Below are positions 22,523-33,823 of a DNA stretch of 64,000 nucleotides, piece after piece. Every line of letters begins with the position of its first letter. The first letter of the stretch is position 1. The stretch covers positions 3,038,001 to 3,102,000 of the forward strand of contig BSYQ01000013.1 of the NCBI GenBank assembly GCA_030272585.1. The letters run 5' to 3'. The position numbers were made by a program, and so were the translations under genes. The notes under the pieces were generated by a model. The model was not told where the DNA came from. It did not search any database and saw only the letters and a list, made by a program, of their open reading frames with translations. Source of the DNA: Bryopsis sp. KO-2023 (lineage: Eukaryota; Chlorophyta; Ulvophyceae; Bryopsidales; Bryopsidaceae).

Positions 22523-23774
22523 TTAAGGTTTGGGGGGACACTCGCATTCGTATTTGCCCGTTGGCTGCAACCAAAGAAGAACACATTTCAATTTGAGCGT
22601 TCCACTATATAGCGCTGAATCAATTTGGTGCTGTCGAACTACCAGCTGCTTACCACACACACTTGGTCCCCCTCGAGAGTGCAGGTCTTGCATTCTTTTT
22701 TGAGATCGCAGTCGTCTGCAGGACAGAAAAGAAACACTTCAGACAAAGCTGGCCACACCGTCGAAATCAGTCGTATGCATCAAAACGAGGGACTCACCGT
22801 CCCCGTCTCCATTGCCAGGGTCGTCATCTCCATCATCGGGGTTGTCGCCTCCATTGCCAGGGTTGTCATCTCCATCGTCGGGGTCGCCACCTCTATTGAA
22901 ACGAGAACGACCGCCGCCGCCTCCGCCTCCTCCGCCTCCACCACCACCTCCGCCTCCACCGCCACCTCCACCGCCGCCTCCACCACCACCTCCTCCACCG
23001 CCTCCGCCTCCGCCTCCTCCTCCGCCGCCTCCAATGCGGCTTTCTGGTTCATCTTCGTCTTCGCCGCTTTCCGGTTCATCTTCATCTTCGCCGCTACCCT
23101 TCCCTTTGTTCTTTCTGCCTTTGCCTCTCCTTTTCCTCCCCTTGTTTCCTCTGCCTTTCTTTCTTCCCAAGAGACGTCTCATTCCGGAATCGCAAACCGC
23201 TCTTCCAGTACAGCAAGACTCTTTCCTAGTGTCAGGATCGACGCATTTACCAGAGCCGTTGGCTTTCCTGCCAATGCACTGAATGACGCGGGGGGTGCAA
23301 TCTTGCATTTCTTTACACTGGGGATGATCAACACAGACACTCGTCAGATAACAACGCCAGCTGCCCTTTCCAAACGTTGCTCTCTGCGACAGGACTCACC
23401 TCTCCACCCTTGTTTACGCATCTGCCCATGCACTGTTCCTTTTTGAGCACCCGCTCAACGCCTGCAAAACAAAAGACACAGATGAGGAGTGGTTCGTCAC
23501 CGCCGGAACAGCACAGCAGAAAAGCAAATCCAACTTCATGGCAAGGACCATATACCAAACTTACAAGGCTTTTGTGTCTGCAGCAACGATCTCTGGGGAC
23601 CAAGTTGCAGCACCGTCGAGGTGTCTGCAGAAGAAAGCGTCAAACGATGAGCCGCCAACCGGGTCCGCAATGCTGAACAGCCAGAGCAATGTTCCTGAGC
23701 GCACCAGTGGGGTGAGCAGAGTGACACGTGGCCAAGGCACCGACGACGGAGAGCAACAACCACATAGCGTTCAT
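22523..23774 (-). CDS. Secreted Cys-rich protein with polyglycine tract
   Basis: Six exons on the minus strand, 23774-23660, 23625-23566, 23461-23400, 23317-22798, 22715-22654 and 22564-22523, splice in phases 1, 1, 0, 1, 0 to 286 residues. Residues 1-19 (MNAMWLLLSVVGALATCHS) are a clear signal peptide. Next comes a Cys-rich part (EQCMGRCVNKGGE, QDCTPRVIQCIG, ESCCTGRAVCDSG), a basic Gly/Lys/Arg-rich segment, two EDEDEPESG-type acidic repeats, a run of 41 glycines at ~175-215, Asp/Gly/Pro/Asn repeats, and a small EGF-like Cys tail (CDLKKECKTC, YECECPPKP). It looks like an extracellular matrix or wall protein with opposite-charge blocks. The poly-Gly reads as poly-Pro, poly-Ala or Ser/Thr in other frames; those are shadows. 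No named family was recognised. Confidence 0.75.
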
Positions 23775-23936
23775 TGTGTTGCGTCGGGATTCGCGGTTTG
23801 GAAAGCCCCCGGAGCTCGTATTTGAGCGCACTCTTCCTCTTCCTCGTAGCACCAGCGTTCCATCGCCCCCCCATCCTTGGCTTGATCGACCTCCTCCTCT
23901 CCATCACGACGTTCGCCACTCTGTGCTTTCACCCTG

Positions 23937-23990
23937 GCCGGTCCTCACCGGTCCTCACCGGTCCTCACCGGTCCTCACCGGTCCTCGGCC
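23937..23990. repeat. 10-bp tandem repeat upstream of secreted gene
   Basis: About five tandem copies of ACCGGTCCTC lie some 165-215 bases upstream of the start codon of the secreted Cys/Gly-rich gene. The position fits a promoter-proximal array, but a regulatory role is only a guess. Confidence 0.8.
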
Positions 23991-25130
23991 ATTGGAACTC
24001 TCCGAGTCTTGTTTAACCAACGTTGGGACTACGACATCCAAGGTTCTTGACCTCTTCTGTCTTGATTGCGTCTCTTTTGATTCTTGTTCGTTTGGTCAGA
24101 CTCAAAGTTCTTTGGTCCCAAAAGAACCATCGATGCATCCAGCTCAGTGCTCAGTGAGACAGGGTGAAACCATGCACCCCTGTCCCTTCTTCTGGACAGT
24201 CATGAATCTGTTCACCGGGTAAAGCAACAGTTCAAAGTTCAGGCATCCCATAATAACCGTTAGGGACGTTGAATTGGTCTGGCATCTGATGGATCGGGGC
24301 TGCAATATTAGAAACACCAAAATGTTGGTTAACCATGAAGGCCGCTAAGCTTTTCATCCAACCCCTTTGGAGGGCACAACTGACGGTGGCGAGTGTTTTG
24401 GTGCAAAAAAAAGGAGGTTAGATTCAACCTCCTGAGTGGAATCGATGAACCGCAACAGGTGGAACTGGACTCCGCTGCATTGTGAATTTTTGAAAAAGCA
24501 TCATGAGGTCGTACAGATGTTGTTGAGATTGGGGAAAGGTGAGACAATTCTCCTTTCTATGTTCCTCTGGTGAGATCTGGAAGCCTTTTTTTTTCCCTGA
24601 GCAGCAAACCACACCACTGCAAAACTTGCTCCTTGACGTCCAGCTTTAAAGAGCTCTGGTACGGACTGAGGCAGAAGATTTGCTTGGTGGATTTTTTTTT
24701 GTTACCATTTTTGTTGGTGCCAACAAATCGCCATTGGGGTTAATCCAATTCGAGTGGCTCGGTTTCTTTTTGATTTATTCCGGTTTAGGGTTCATTTGAT
24801 GGTGACTGGGAACAAAAATCTCAGCAATCTTTTTGCAGCTTCCGAGGATATTACACAGATCGATGTCCAGAATTAAGAAGCTGCCCTGAGTTAACTTTTT
24901 TGCCTATTTTTTTTTCCACTACGTACGCACAATCAAGGATCATCAGAAGATAAGCCAAAATAAGATTCTATTCCAGGGATCTCGTTTCACCAAAAAAAAA
25001 AAATATGGAAAAGCTTTTTTTTTCCCTGCATTGCTTCTGCAACTATGATAAACTTTCTTTTCCCCTCCATTGTTTTTTTTGTTTTTTGTTTTTTTCCCAA
25101 AGCTATCCCCCACCCCCTCTCCTCGGCAAT
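23991..25130. other. Spacer with no recognised gene
   Basis: About 1.1 kb between the promoter of the secreted gene and the stop of the SANT-UBA gene, both on the minus strand. It should hold the SANT-UBA 3' UTR. No supported exon was seen. Confidence 0.5.
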
Positions 25131-28100
25131 CTACAGTCCCTGCATAACGTACCTCACCAACGAGAAATTCCGCCTGCAAAATATCGGCATAGAAAAAGGA
25201 AAAAAAACAAAAAAAACAAAAACACTTTTATTGGAATTCATTTCGTCCCTTTGTTTTTTCTCTATTGTTTTTTTTTTTTTTTTTTTTATGTTTTTTTTTG
25301 TGTTTGATGGGGGGAATGCCTTGACAGACGGGGGTTGGAAGAGGGAGGAGAAACGTTCCGAATTTTTTTCTTACGTGCAGTTCTGCAGCAGATATTCAAC
25401 TGCACGGTCAACGTTGAGGTTCGATTCTTGCAGCGCTTCTTTTGCCAATCGAACAGAAAATCCCATCGAAACGATGCTTTGGATGTCTGTTTCGAAAGCA
25501 ACCTACGCCAGATAAGGCCAGTCACCCCTCAAGGGAAAATAAAAGCAACAAATAAAAATGCACATGTAAAAATGCATACGTATTGTTATTTGGGAAAAAA
25601 AAAATCAGCAATGGAAAAAAAACCAAAACAGTCGAGAGGAGGGGGAAAAAGAAGAAGAAAAAAAAAGGATAATGGTTCCCAACGCTTCGGGGGTCACACT
25701 CCAGGAGGGATTAGTTATCACAGATATTGATTGCATCAGAAACGAGCAGCAAAAAAAAATTAACACAGTCAAACACAGCGCCTTCAAAAAAAAAATAAAA
25801 AAAATACGCCCTCCTCCGCTCCATTTTCATCTTTTCGAATTTTTTTTATGTCTTTTGGGTACAAGGAGGGGGAAAATTACTTTTTTTCTTTATCAATTTT
25901 TTTTTCTCAATTTTGTTTTTTCTCACCTCAGCAGCACTGCGGCTGTCTTCCTCCATCAAATCGGCATCGACGCTTCTTATCCCCCGTTTTTTGGCGGCTG
26001 GAGCTCCGCATGCTGCTACAGCCATCCTCTTCTTGTTTGGTCGATTCGACCTCTTCTTTGCAGGCGTTGGTTTTGATGCTTTTTCTGATGGTGACAGACT
26101 ACCCAGCTCCTGATCGAAAGCCTTGTCTCTGGGTTTTTTACCCAGCACTTCGGCAATCGATCGCTTGCGTGAAGGGATTGGAGAAGCTACGGTGGGTGCA
26201 AGACCGTTCCCCTCTTGATGCTGCAATTGAGTATCTCTTTTCACACACACAAACAAAAAAAGTTAAGATTTCATCGGGTTTTTTTTTTGTTGTTTTCGTT
26301 TTTTTTTTTCGTTTTTTTTCTGGGGGGAGGGGGGCGCCTTTTGGTGAATTCCATGAATCAAATAAAGAGAAACAAAGAAGCAGAAAGGTAATAAAAAATA
26401 AAAATGGCAAAACAGTTTTGTTCGAGAACTCACCCCAATACTCTAGCATCCCTCGGTGGGGCTGTCGCTTTTTTCGCAGGCGCTTGCTTTCCTGCAGCTT
26501 GTTTCGGCTGAGGTTTCTTAAAAACTTCTGAAATTTCGGTAGCGACCAGCTTGGACTCTTCCTCCGTCTTTCTTTCCTTTCCGGCGTTCATTCCCTGCTT
26601 AACGGGGGTTTCTTGAGGGGGATTTTCACCTTGCTTCTGTTTTTGCTTTCCATAGAGATCCACTAATTTGACGAGATGGCTTCTGAGGTGAATCAGAAGT
26701 CCAAGCCGACCTTCTCTATCCAGTGAGCTTGCATCCAGTTCTGTTTTTTTTTCCCCCACCATGGGAAAAATAAACAAAGAAAATAAAAAGATAAGCTACC
26801 AGTTAGTGGGTCTATCACCCAGTGGATGGGCTCCATGATTCTGGAAGCCTCTAAATTTAATACTCTTATTTTATTTCAAAAAAAGAAATGATCGGGAACG
26901 AAGCAGCGAAAAAGAGGAAAATTGCAGACTTTGAAAACAAATGTCATAGTTTTTTTTAAAAGGATCAACAGCAAGGAGAAAAAAAAAAAAAAAAGGTGCA
27001 TTCGAGGTGTGGAGATAAGTGCGTTCAGCGACCCCCACCCATCAAGGAAGAGTCTGGCGCATCTGGCTGGGCAGCAGGGAGTGCCAGCTTCTTCTCCTTC
27101 AGAATTTCTTCCAGCAATTCGCATGCACGCTCGATTTCCTCTTTCTTTAAGCCGTATCTGAACTTTCACAAGCAACGGACATTTCCATTAAACAAATGAT
27201 TTTTTCTGCACAAATCTGGGGCATCCAGGTTCTTCTTTGAAGTGCTAGTCGAAAGAGTCGAGGAAATTCAAGGGTTAGGAAAATCCCTTGGATTTTTTTC
27301 TTTCTTTTTCTTGAATTGTTTGAAGGGGAGGAGAAGCATATTGATGTTGATATTTATATTCATAATACTTACTATTTCTATAATTAAAAGAGACAATTTT
27401 TTTTTCAACCTGAACAAAAAAAAACAAAACATCTGCCAAATACAGCAAAGATTCCGTCATTGGAAACACTACAAAACAAAGAAACGTAAACGAAAAAACT
27501 GGAAGAAAAAAATACACAGAAACAACACTCACTTTGCTTGTGTGTCTGTCCTCCATTGCTGTTTCATTTTCTTCGTGGGAGGGGCTATAGCGATTAAAAA
27601 AAAAAAAAAGTCAACAGAAAACAAAAGAAACAAAGAAAAGCACCCCAAAAACATTTGTCAAAATGGTATCCAATGATAAAAAGACAACAAAACAAAAAAA
27701 TCTGAATTTTGGCATGTACAGGGCACCCTCTTCATATGGTGGGTTGTTCGTGCAAGACGATATTTCAACAGAGCTTTTCCACCATTTTTTTTTTATAAAT
27801 AATTCTTTTAGTTATGTATGGAGGGTTTTTTTTACTTCGATAGCATCAGAAAAGCTTGATGGCGAAGTCTAATAAAAAAAGCATTCTTAACGCCGGCCAA
27901 AATTTTGCATGAAGTTAAAAATTCCACCTTGACTCCCTTTGTTCGTTTGTGTTTTTTTTTGTTTTTTTTGCGCCACTTACCGCCACTATATATAATCAGG
28001 CCACACTTGCGCGTAACATTCATTCTGGTTTCGTTATGTTCTCGAATTCGATCGATGTCTACATGGAGCCCAGTGCATCCTGCCAAAAAAAAATAAAAAT

Positions 28101-28595
28101 CAGAAACAGTAAATTGAAAAAGTAAGCACAAAAAATGGGGGAAATAAAGAAAAGAAGCAGGCCATTGGAAAAACCCTGAGGAGATTTTGCTGACCAAAAA
28201 TATATATATCTTGGCAGGAACAGGGATTTTCTTTTGGTATCAAGGGCCTCCCCCCCCCAAAAAGAAAAAAAGAAAAAACTGTTTTTAGTGAGGGAAGTCC
28301 AGAAGGATGTCTTTCACATCCACTTTACGAATTATCAATCGTCTTTGTTTCAGTAGTTTTTTTCTTCACACTTTTGCGTACCTGCTAGCGACTGCTGGCC
28401 TAAGAGGCGTTGCGTTTGCCCGTTTAGTTGCTGAATGGTTTTCCCGGGGAGCAACCCGCTCTTCTGAATCTTGGCCCACTGGCCCACGCTAAACTTCATC
28501 AAACACAGCTTCAAGATGTGGCATTCCTCCTTGGCCCACCCCGGCGACGATGTGAAATTCCACCTGCGGCCGGCCGAAATCCTCTCTTGCTCCAT
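25131..28595 (-). CDS. SANT/Myb-like protein with C-terminal UBA domain
   Basis: Eight exons on the minus strand, 28595-28382, 28079-27981, 27584-27533, 27157-27039, 26740-26434, 26236-25927, 25502-25375 and 25173-25131, join in phases 1, 1, 2, 1, 2, 0, 2 to 423 residues. Residues ~19-72 are a SANT/Myb-type helix-turn-helix (GWAKEECHILKLC, FSVGQWAKIQ, LLPGKTIQQLNGQTQRLLGQQS), followed by a conserved-looking GLHVDIDRIREHN and a helix YGLKKEEIERACELL. The middle is Lys/Pro/Ala-rich with likely nuclear signals (KKRSNRPNKKR). Residues ~372-409 are a UBA domain (IVSMGFSVRLAKEAL, NVDRAVEYLL). The protein probably binds DNA or chromatin and recognises ubiquitin. An in-frame ATG at 28631 is an alternative start. 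A similar SANT module occurs, as I recall, in scattered protist and fungal proteins of unknown role. Confidence 0.8.
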
Positions 28596-28631
28596 AGCGA
28601 GTTCGAAAAAACATAGCGTCGAAGAGAACAC

Positions 28632-29606
28632 AGCGCTTGAAACGGATACTCACAGGGATTTCGCATCCCCAAGCTTGGGCCCTCGCCTCTCCATCGTCGA
28701 AAGCGTCGCCCTTCGGCAAAGGACGGCGTTCGGAGAGAACAGAGATTTTGGATGCGCTGTCTCGCAGCAAACAGTGTCAACAAATTGCACGAACGCGTGT
28801 CTGCGCTTTGGCAGGGTGGCCCGAAAGCAACCTTTCTGGCCTCATGTACACAGGGGAAGAGCGACGACGTGAAGTGTCTGACTGCCAGAATCTACTAATG
28901 CCAAAACCCAATTACCAGCGATTTACTAATTGCTGTAGTGCTGCAGCAAGCAAAATATCGAGATGTCAACGCGCAGGCGAACTCGCCTGCAAACCAACGA
29001 ACACACGAGTCTACCTGCGCACACCTTGCAAACTTTGATAATGAACAGCGACAATTAGTATGCGCGCTATTGGTGTTCAGCGCTTTTATCGCGATTGGAG
29101 GTCTTTTGACGATCGCGAAGTGTGTGAAGCACAGATGGGGCGACGGGCCTCCGACACTAGGCCTGCGTTTGGGAAAAATATTTTGACATTCATTGATTCA
29201 TTCAAATTCTGTTAAAGAAGAACAACATGAAAGGAAAACTTATTGAAAGAATTTGGGGGGGGGGGGGGTGAATTACTTGTACGATATGGTGTAAAATCAT
29301 TGTAAAATCGGGGGAAACCCCATGGATTAAACCGCAGGCTGTGGTAGGGTTGTGCACCTGATCGATAACCAGCAAACGCATCATAAGGAAATTCAAGATA
29401 TCATGAATTGGTTTAATATATGTGAAGGCTAGAATGAATGGCAGTGAATGCATCCATGAAGTGATGTGACATCCATGTGGGAAAAAGTGTGAAGGATGAG
29501 AAAAAGAATACTTCGATTGTCAAAACAGAAAGACGTAAAATATTATTCAGAAAATATCTTAAAAGAGTGAGATGGGAAATATTTTTGAGGAAATCATTAA
29601 AAAAAG
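28632..29606. other. GC-richer 5' region and spacer
   Basis: Bases 28632-29190 are unusually CpG-rich and open in several frames on both strands, as expected for the SANT-UBA promoter. No frame resembles a known protein. Bases 29190-29606 are AT-rich with nothing recognised. Confidence 0.4.
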
Positions 29607-29714
29607 TTAGGTGAAAGAGACTATTTTCCCAGGTGGAGGTATTCCAGCAGCAACAGATTGGTATTCTGGATCAAGCCGAAGCACATCACTGTTTGACCAG
29701 CCTGTCATTCTCAG
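29607..29714 (-). CDS. Possible terminal exon, unassigned
   Basis: After a 3' splice site (tttccag) at 29715, 35 codons with protein-like content (RMTGWSNSDVLRLDPEYQ, then a Gly/Pro turn and a stop) run to 29607. It could be an alternative last exon of the membrane protein just upstream, whose 3' end has possible donors near 30237 and a strong GTAAGT just after its stop, or the end of another gene. Weakly supported. Confidence 0.3.
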   Translation of the reverse strand: MRMTGWSNSDVLRLDPEYQSVAAGIPPPGKIVSFT

Positions 29715-30198
29715 CTGGAAATGAAATCCATCAAAAAAATTAGCTAAACAACTGATCCAGAGAAAATCGTTTTTAGGATTTGTCGTGGGCAACCTTCGGC
29801 ACCCACAAATATAAACTGAAAGAAAGTGAACTGTTCCACATATGCTTTCGAAAAAGGTCCTGCACCTATTTTTTCTTTCTATTTCGTTTTGCTCGGTTCA
29901 TTTTGATTTTCACAATAACTCACCCCCCAAAAAAAATTACCCAAAGAAAATCGCCACCCCACTTGAACACTTGCGTGTAAAAAAAATATATATTTTTTGT
30001 GGTTGGATACTTGGCTCCTGATTTTCAATTTTCAAAACAACTGATAGTCAGCCAGAAAAGCTCTTGAACAAACACGATCAAGACTCAATTTGAATGTACA
30101 TGATATGACTAAAAAAAGATTCATTTTTGACTCTTACGTGAAAAACGGCCCCCTGAGTGTCAGTCAGTTCCACTTACGTACAGGGTATACAGATTCGA

Positions 30199-31286
30199 CT
30201 ACTCGACGCCCATTTCAACCAGCACCTTCAATTTCACTTCCAAAACAAACAGGGAGGCCACCTGAATAATGGCTGAAAATATCCCGATGAGGCTACCGGC
30301 TCCCAGAAACTGACACCTCTCTTTGCAAGCATCCATCAAAATACCGACAGCGATCAGCACCACTGCAGCATCCACCACCGCAGCAAGAGGTCCGATGGCT
30401 TTTATGCTGCGGTGCATGGATTCTGCGGCTGACAGGTTCCTCTCGGCTTCTGGCCGAGAATATCGACCGTTCAGTGTTACAACGACTAGCCACAATGAGA
30501 TCACGCAGGCGAAAGTTGAGAGGATGACAGGGTCCAGTTTCCATTTTTCGATGGCATGCATCATGCATGAAAGCAGCAGGAAAAATGCAAACAGGAAGCT
30601 CAGGACTCCGGATGCACCCATCAGCACCACCATCAAAGGAACCAGTTTCGACCACTCTTCCAAGAACCTTTTTTTCTGTCAATTAACCAAAAGGAGGAGG
30701 GGGAGGATTGTCAGTGCGATGGCAAGCGACACTCAAAACATCGAATCTCAGCAGCCTATCGAATCTCCATGCAGTTTTTTTGACATGCGGTTTTGCAAAC
30801 ATCCCCACCTTTTCATCCACATAGGATTCTACCAGTTTTGCAACTTCCTTGATTTTTTCTTCATTCTCTTTTCCTTGGTTGAGCTGTGCTGCTGGTGGTG
30901 CTTCTGGATCGACCACCTCTTCACTGGGTGCAGGGTAATCTGGAATTTGGCCCCGTTCGAAACCACCTTCACATGCAGGAGAAAAATCAAAAATAATAAA
31001 CTTATGAATAAAACTAATGGGAAAAGACTAAATTTAAGAAAAGCAGGAAATTCAATCCTGCTTTCTTTTGTTGTTTTTTTTGGTTTCTGCTGTGGGAGCC
31101 AACTAGGATGAGAATTTCATTCAGTTCCTGAATTTAAAACCTGCAGATCTTTTTCCACAACAGTTTCATTCCCTTTTTCCTACCAGTTCTTGCACCGATG
31201 CAATTTCCTGGTGGCTTCACCACCGCCGCCAGAAAGCACAGCCAAACACCAAAAAGCAAAGGGCCTCGGGGGAAAAAAATGATCAT
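30199..31286 (-). CDS. Signal-peptide protein with four membrane segments
   Basis: Three exons on the minus strand, 31286-31184, 30966-30809 and 30675-30199, join in phases 1 and 0 to 245 residues. The first exon encodes a hydrophobic N-terminus (LLFGVWLCFLAAVV) like a signal peptide. Residues ~35-95 are hydrophilic and acidic with a short amphipathic helix (EEKIKEVAKLVESYVDEK). Four hydrophobic stretches follow at about 98-124, 137-158, 180-203 and 210-234, separated by short charged loops. No family was recognised; the layout suggests a small endomembrane or plastid-membrane protein. The C-terminus may differ if the exon at 29714-29607 is used. Confidence 0.65.
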
Positions 31287-33823
31287 TCGATTGAGCTATC
31301 GTTCAAACGATCTCTCAGACAAGAGAGGGGCGGCCCGGAAATGTTTCGTCTGCGTGAAAATCTCCTCCGAGTTTCGTTTCGTTGCGTTCATCGACTGGCG
31401 ATTGTAATAACAGATCGGAGGAAGGATATGCCAGCCGCGAACGTTTTTGGCGTCGCACAGGCTGCCGAGACGGACACGAAGTTTTACCGATTGGGGTGTT
31501 GGTTATTTTTGAAACAAGGCTGGCCACGCAGCATCGAATTGAAGAATGCCCAGAATAGCGTCGCCCCTGAGTTCCCACACATTCACACATTCGATAAACC
31601 CTTTCCTAGTTTCTGCCAGTTCGAAACGCCGTCAAACGTGATCGACCCGTCACATGCACTCGACAAACCCAGGCAAAGCAAACCAGGGGTGCCGCGAGAT
31701 GGGAAAGAAACAACGAAACACCAGCGCTTTGCTCGCTGGGGCATCTTTTGAGCTTGGGACCTCATTCAAGTGGGGACTACCAAGGGTCGACTGAGCAAGG
31801 TCCGTCTCAGTCCCCCTCTTGAAGAAAGGAGCCTGGCTCAAAGCAACACAACGACCGAACTGATGGGGAGTTTGTCAATTGTGCCGAGTGCGCGCGCGCA
31901 GGGATCCACAACCATGCAAGAAAACGCCTGCAATTCGCCGAGGTATGAGGAAAAGTCTGACGGAAACGCTGTACCGCTGTGATGCGGCAGTACTTGATTC
32001 CGTGAAAGCGACAGCAAGGCGGCTGACGTTTCCTAGATTCGTGCGAAGAGGGAAAGAACCCCACCCCGTCGCCCACCACGTTTCTGTTTCTGGCAGACGG
32101 AGCCGGGAAATGTGTGGACGAGAATTCCTGTCGGTTTTATTACGTGGACCGTTTCGCAGAGGTGTCCGTCTTTCTCAGGGTTCCGTGATGCTCCTGTGCT
32201 TCCGCTACTTTTCCCCTTGCATGTAGAAGTCTTTTCTGCTAGGTCGTTGGTGGTTTTTTTCTTTACCGCGGCGTCTCGGGGATCGCAAAAGCACAACAGG
32301 GTGTTTGGGAAAAAAAACAAAGTTCACGAAGTCCTTTTTTCAAGGGGGGGATTTTGATCTCGCAAAAACGCTCTCCCGACATTTATGCTCCGTTGCTTCG
32401 AAAACTGAAGCGAGACATCGCTGGCTTTCGCGGACCGGGAAAACCGTCGGCGCAGTGTATTCACTTGGTAAGCGATCGCTCCCCGTCTCTTTTATGGGGG
32501 AGAGAGGCTGTAGACCGGCGTTTTGGTTTGTTTTCTTTCCGAACTGCTCCATGAAACTCTCGATCGTAGACGCCGAGGTCAAGCGTGCCCTGATCGGTTT
32601 CTCGCTTTTTTCGGGGTGCTGCGAAACCGTTGCATCGTTTCCTCGTTTCCGAACTTGCGACGCGAAAAATAAAAAGCAGAAAGATCAATCGGTTTGCGAA
32701 GCGCAGGTGGGTTGGAACGGAGTGTTCGGTGCGTTTCCCTCTTTTTGTTTTCGCGAGTCTTGTTCTCGGCCAGACAAAGCGTCCTTCGCGCATGCGGTCC
32801 AGTTAAGTGCGAACGAAAAAAAAGAGTAAACGAATGATTGATAGGTCGTGGTGGCCCGATCGCCCCGCAATTCTCTTTCAAGACGATGCTCCTCCAAGCG
32901 CTGCTCGCCGATTTTCGCGCCACAATTTTCCGCGATCGCGCGGTCAACCTCGCTCCGGTACCCCGCCTCTGCGATGGCCTCCGAAATCACGTGCACGAAA
33001 TTGGCGCTGCGAGCAGACGTGGGAACGTATTTCTTTCGCGGAGCGCATCGACAATTCGACGTTAGAGAATTTTTGGGGGTTTCTGGGTAGTTCAAGAAAA
33101 AAAAATCCCGCAAACAGCTGGGGAATAGATCGAGTAATTCGCATAACTGAGGGTAAACAAAAAAGAAAAAAAAAACGAGCTTAGCACGTAACGGAGGGAC
33201 GCGCGCGCGTCCCACGAATGCGTTTTCAACCCCAACCCCATGTTTTGAAAATTCTCGTCGCTTGGTGCTGTTCGATACGAGTAGACGCTCGTGCATGGTA
33301 ACGCACTCTGGAATTTTCCTTTCGTAGTGGAAGGGGTCTATTCTCGAGAATTCGAACAGCACTGGGGGTCCTTAGTAACCGTTTCCCCGCGGACGAATCT
33401 AAAAACGCCTTGAACCTTGGATTGGCAATGTGTTTTTAGGGTGCCCCTACCCCCCAAAAGAAACTGCTAGCAAATAGATATTGGTTGAGCAAGTATGACC
33501 TTTTTCCAAACTGGCCCCGTATGTCTACCTAAAATATAAGCATTGAAGGAGCCAGGCTCGTGTCTGTCTGGAAAGAAAAAGATGTTGGCTTTTTTGGGGG
33601 GGTTCTTCTGGGCTGTTTAGAATTTGTGCTTCCTTTCCCAGCTTAAAAAATGGCAGTAGTCCTCCTTTTCGTTGAGCATGGCTGGAATCGCATCATTATT
33701 GAAGTGTTTTTTTGTTTTGTTTTGTTGGGTCTTGTGTCAGGGTAGATAAGCTTTGGAAAAAATCGAAGAAAAAACAAAAAAAAATTGACCAAAAAAAACC
33801 AATCAAAAAGTCCCCCATTCCCA
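31287..33823. promoter_or_regulatory. CpG-rich region between diverging genes
   Basis: This 2.5 kb stretch separates the membrane-protein start (-) and the beta-helix start (+). From about 31300 to 33400 it is rich in CpG (CGCG runs, GCGCGCGC near 33200), unlike the AT-rich spacers elsewhere, and has open frames of 130-225 codons on both strands that overlap one another and resemble nothing known. It may be a promoter/5' UTR island or hold a noncoding RNA. Confidence 0.4.

Noticed and set aside
22625-23446. Open plus-strand frames of poly-Pro, poly-Ala/Ser/Thr
   Set aside because: They are the complement of the polyglycine exon; the minus strand has a signal peptide and consistent splice phases.
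24329-24612. Short Ser/His-rich minus-strand frames
   Set aside because: No start context, splice sites or similarity; likely the 3' UTR of the SANT-UBA gene.
32305-33362. Overlapping 174- and 225-codon frames on both strands
   Set aside because: CpG-rich DNA lacks stop codons by chance; neither frame has a recognisable domain or splice support.
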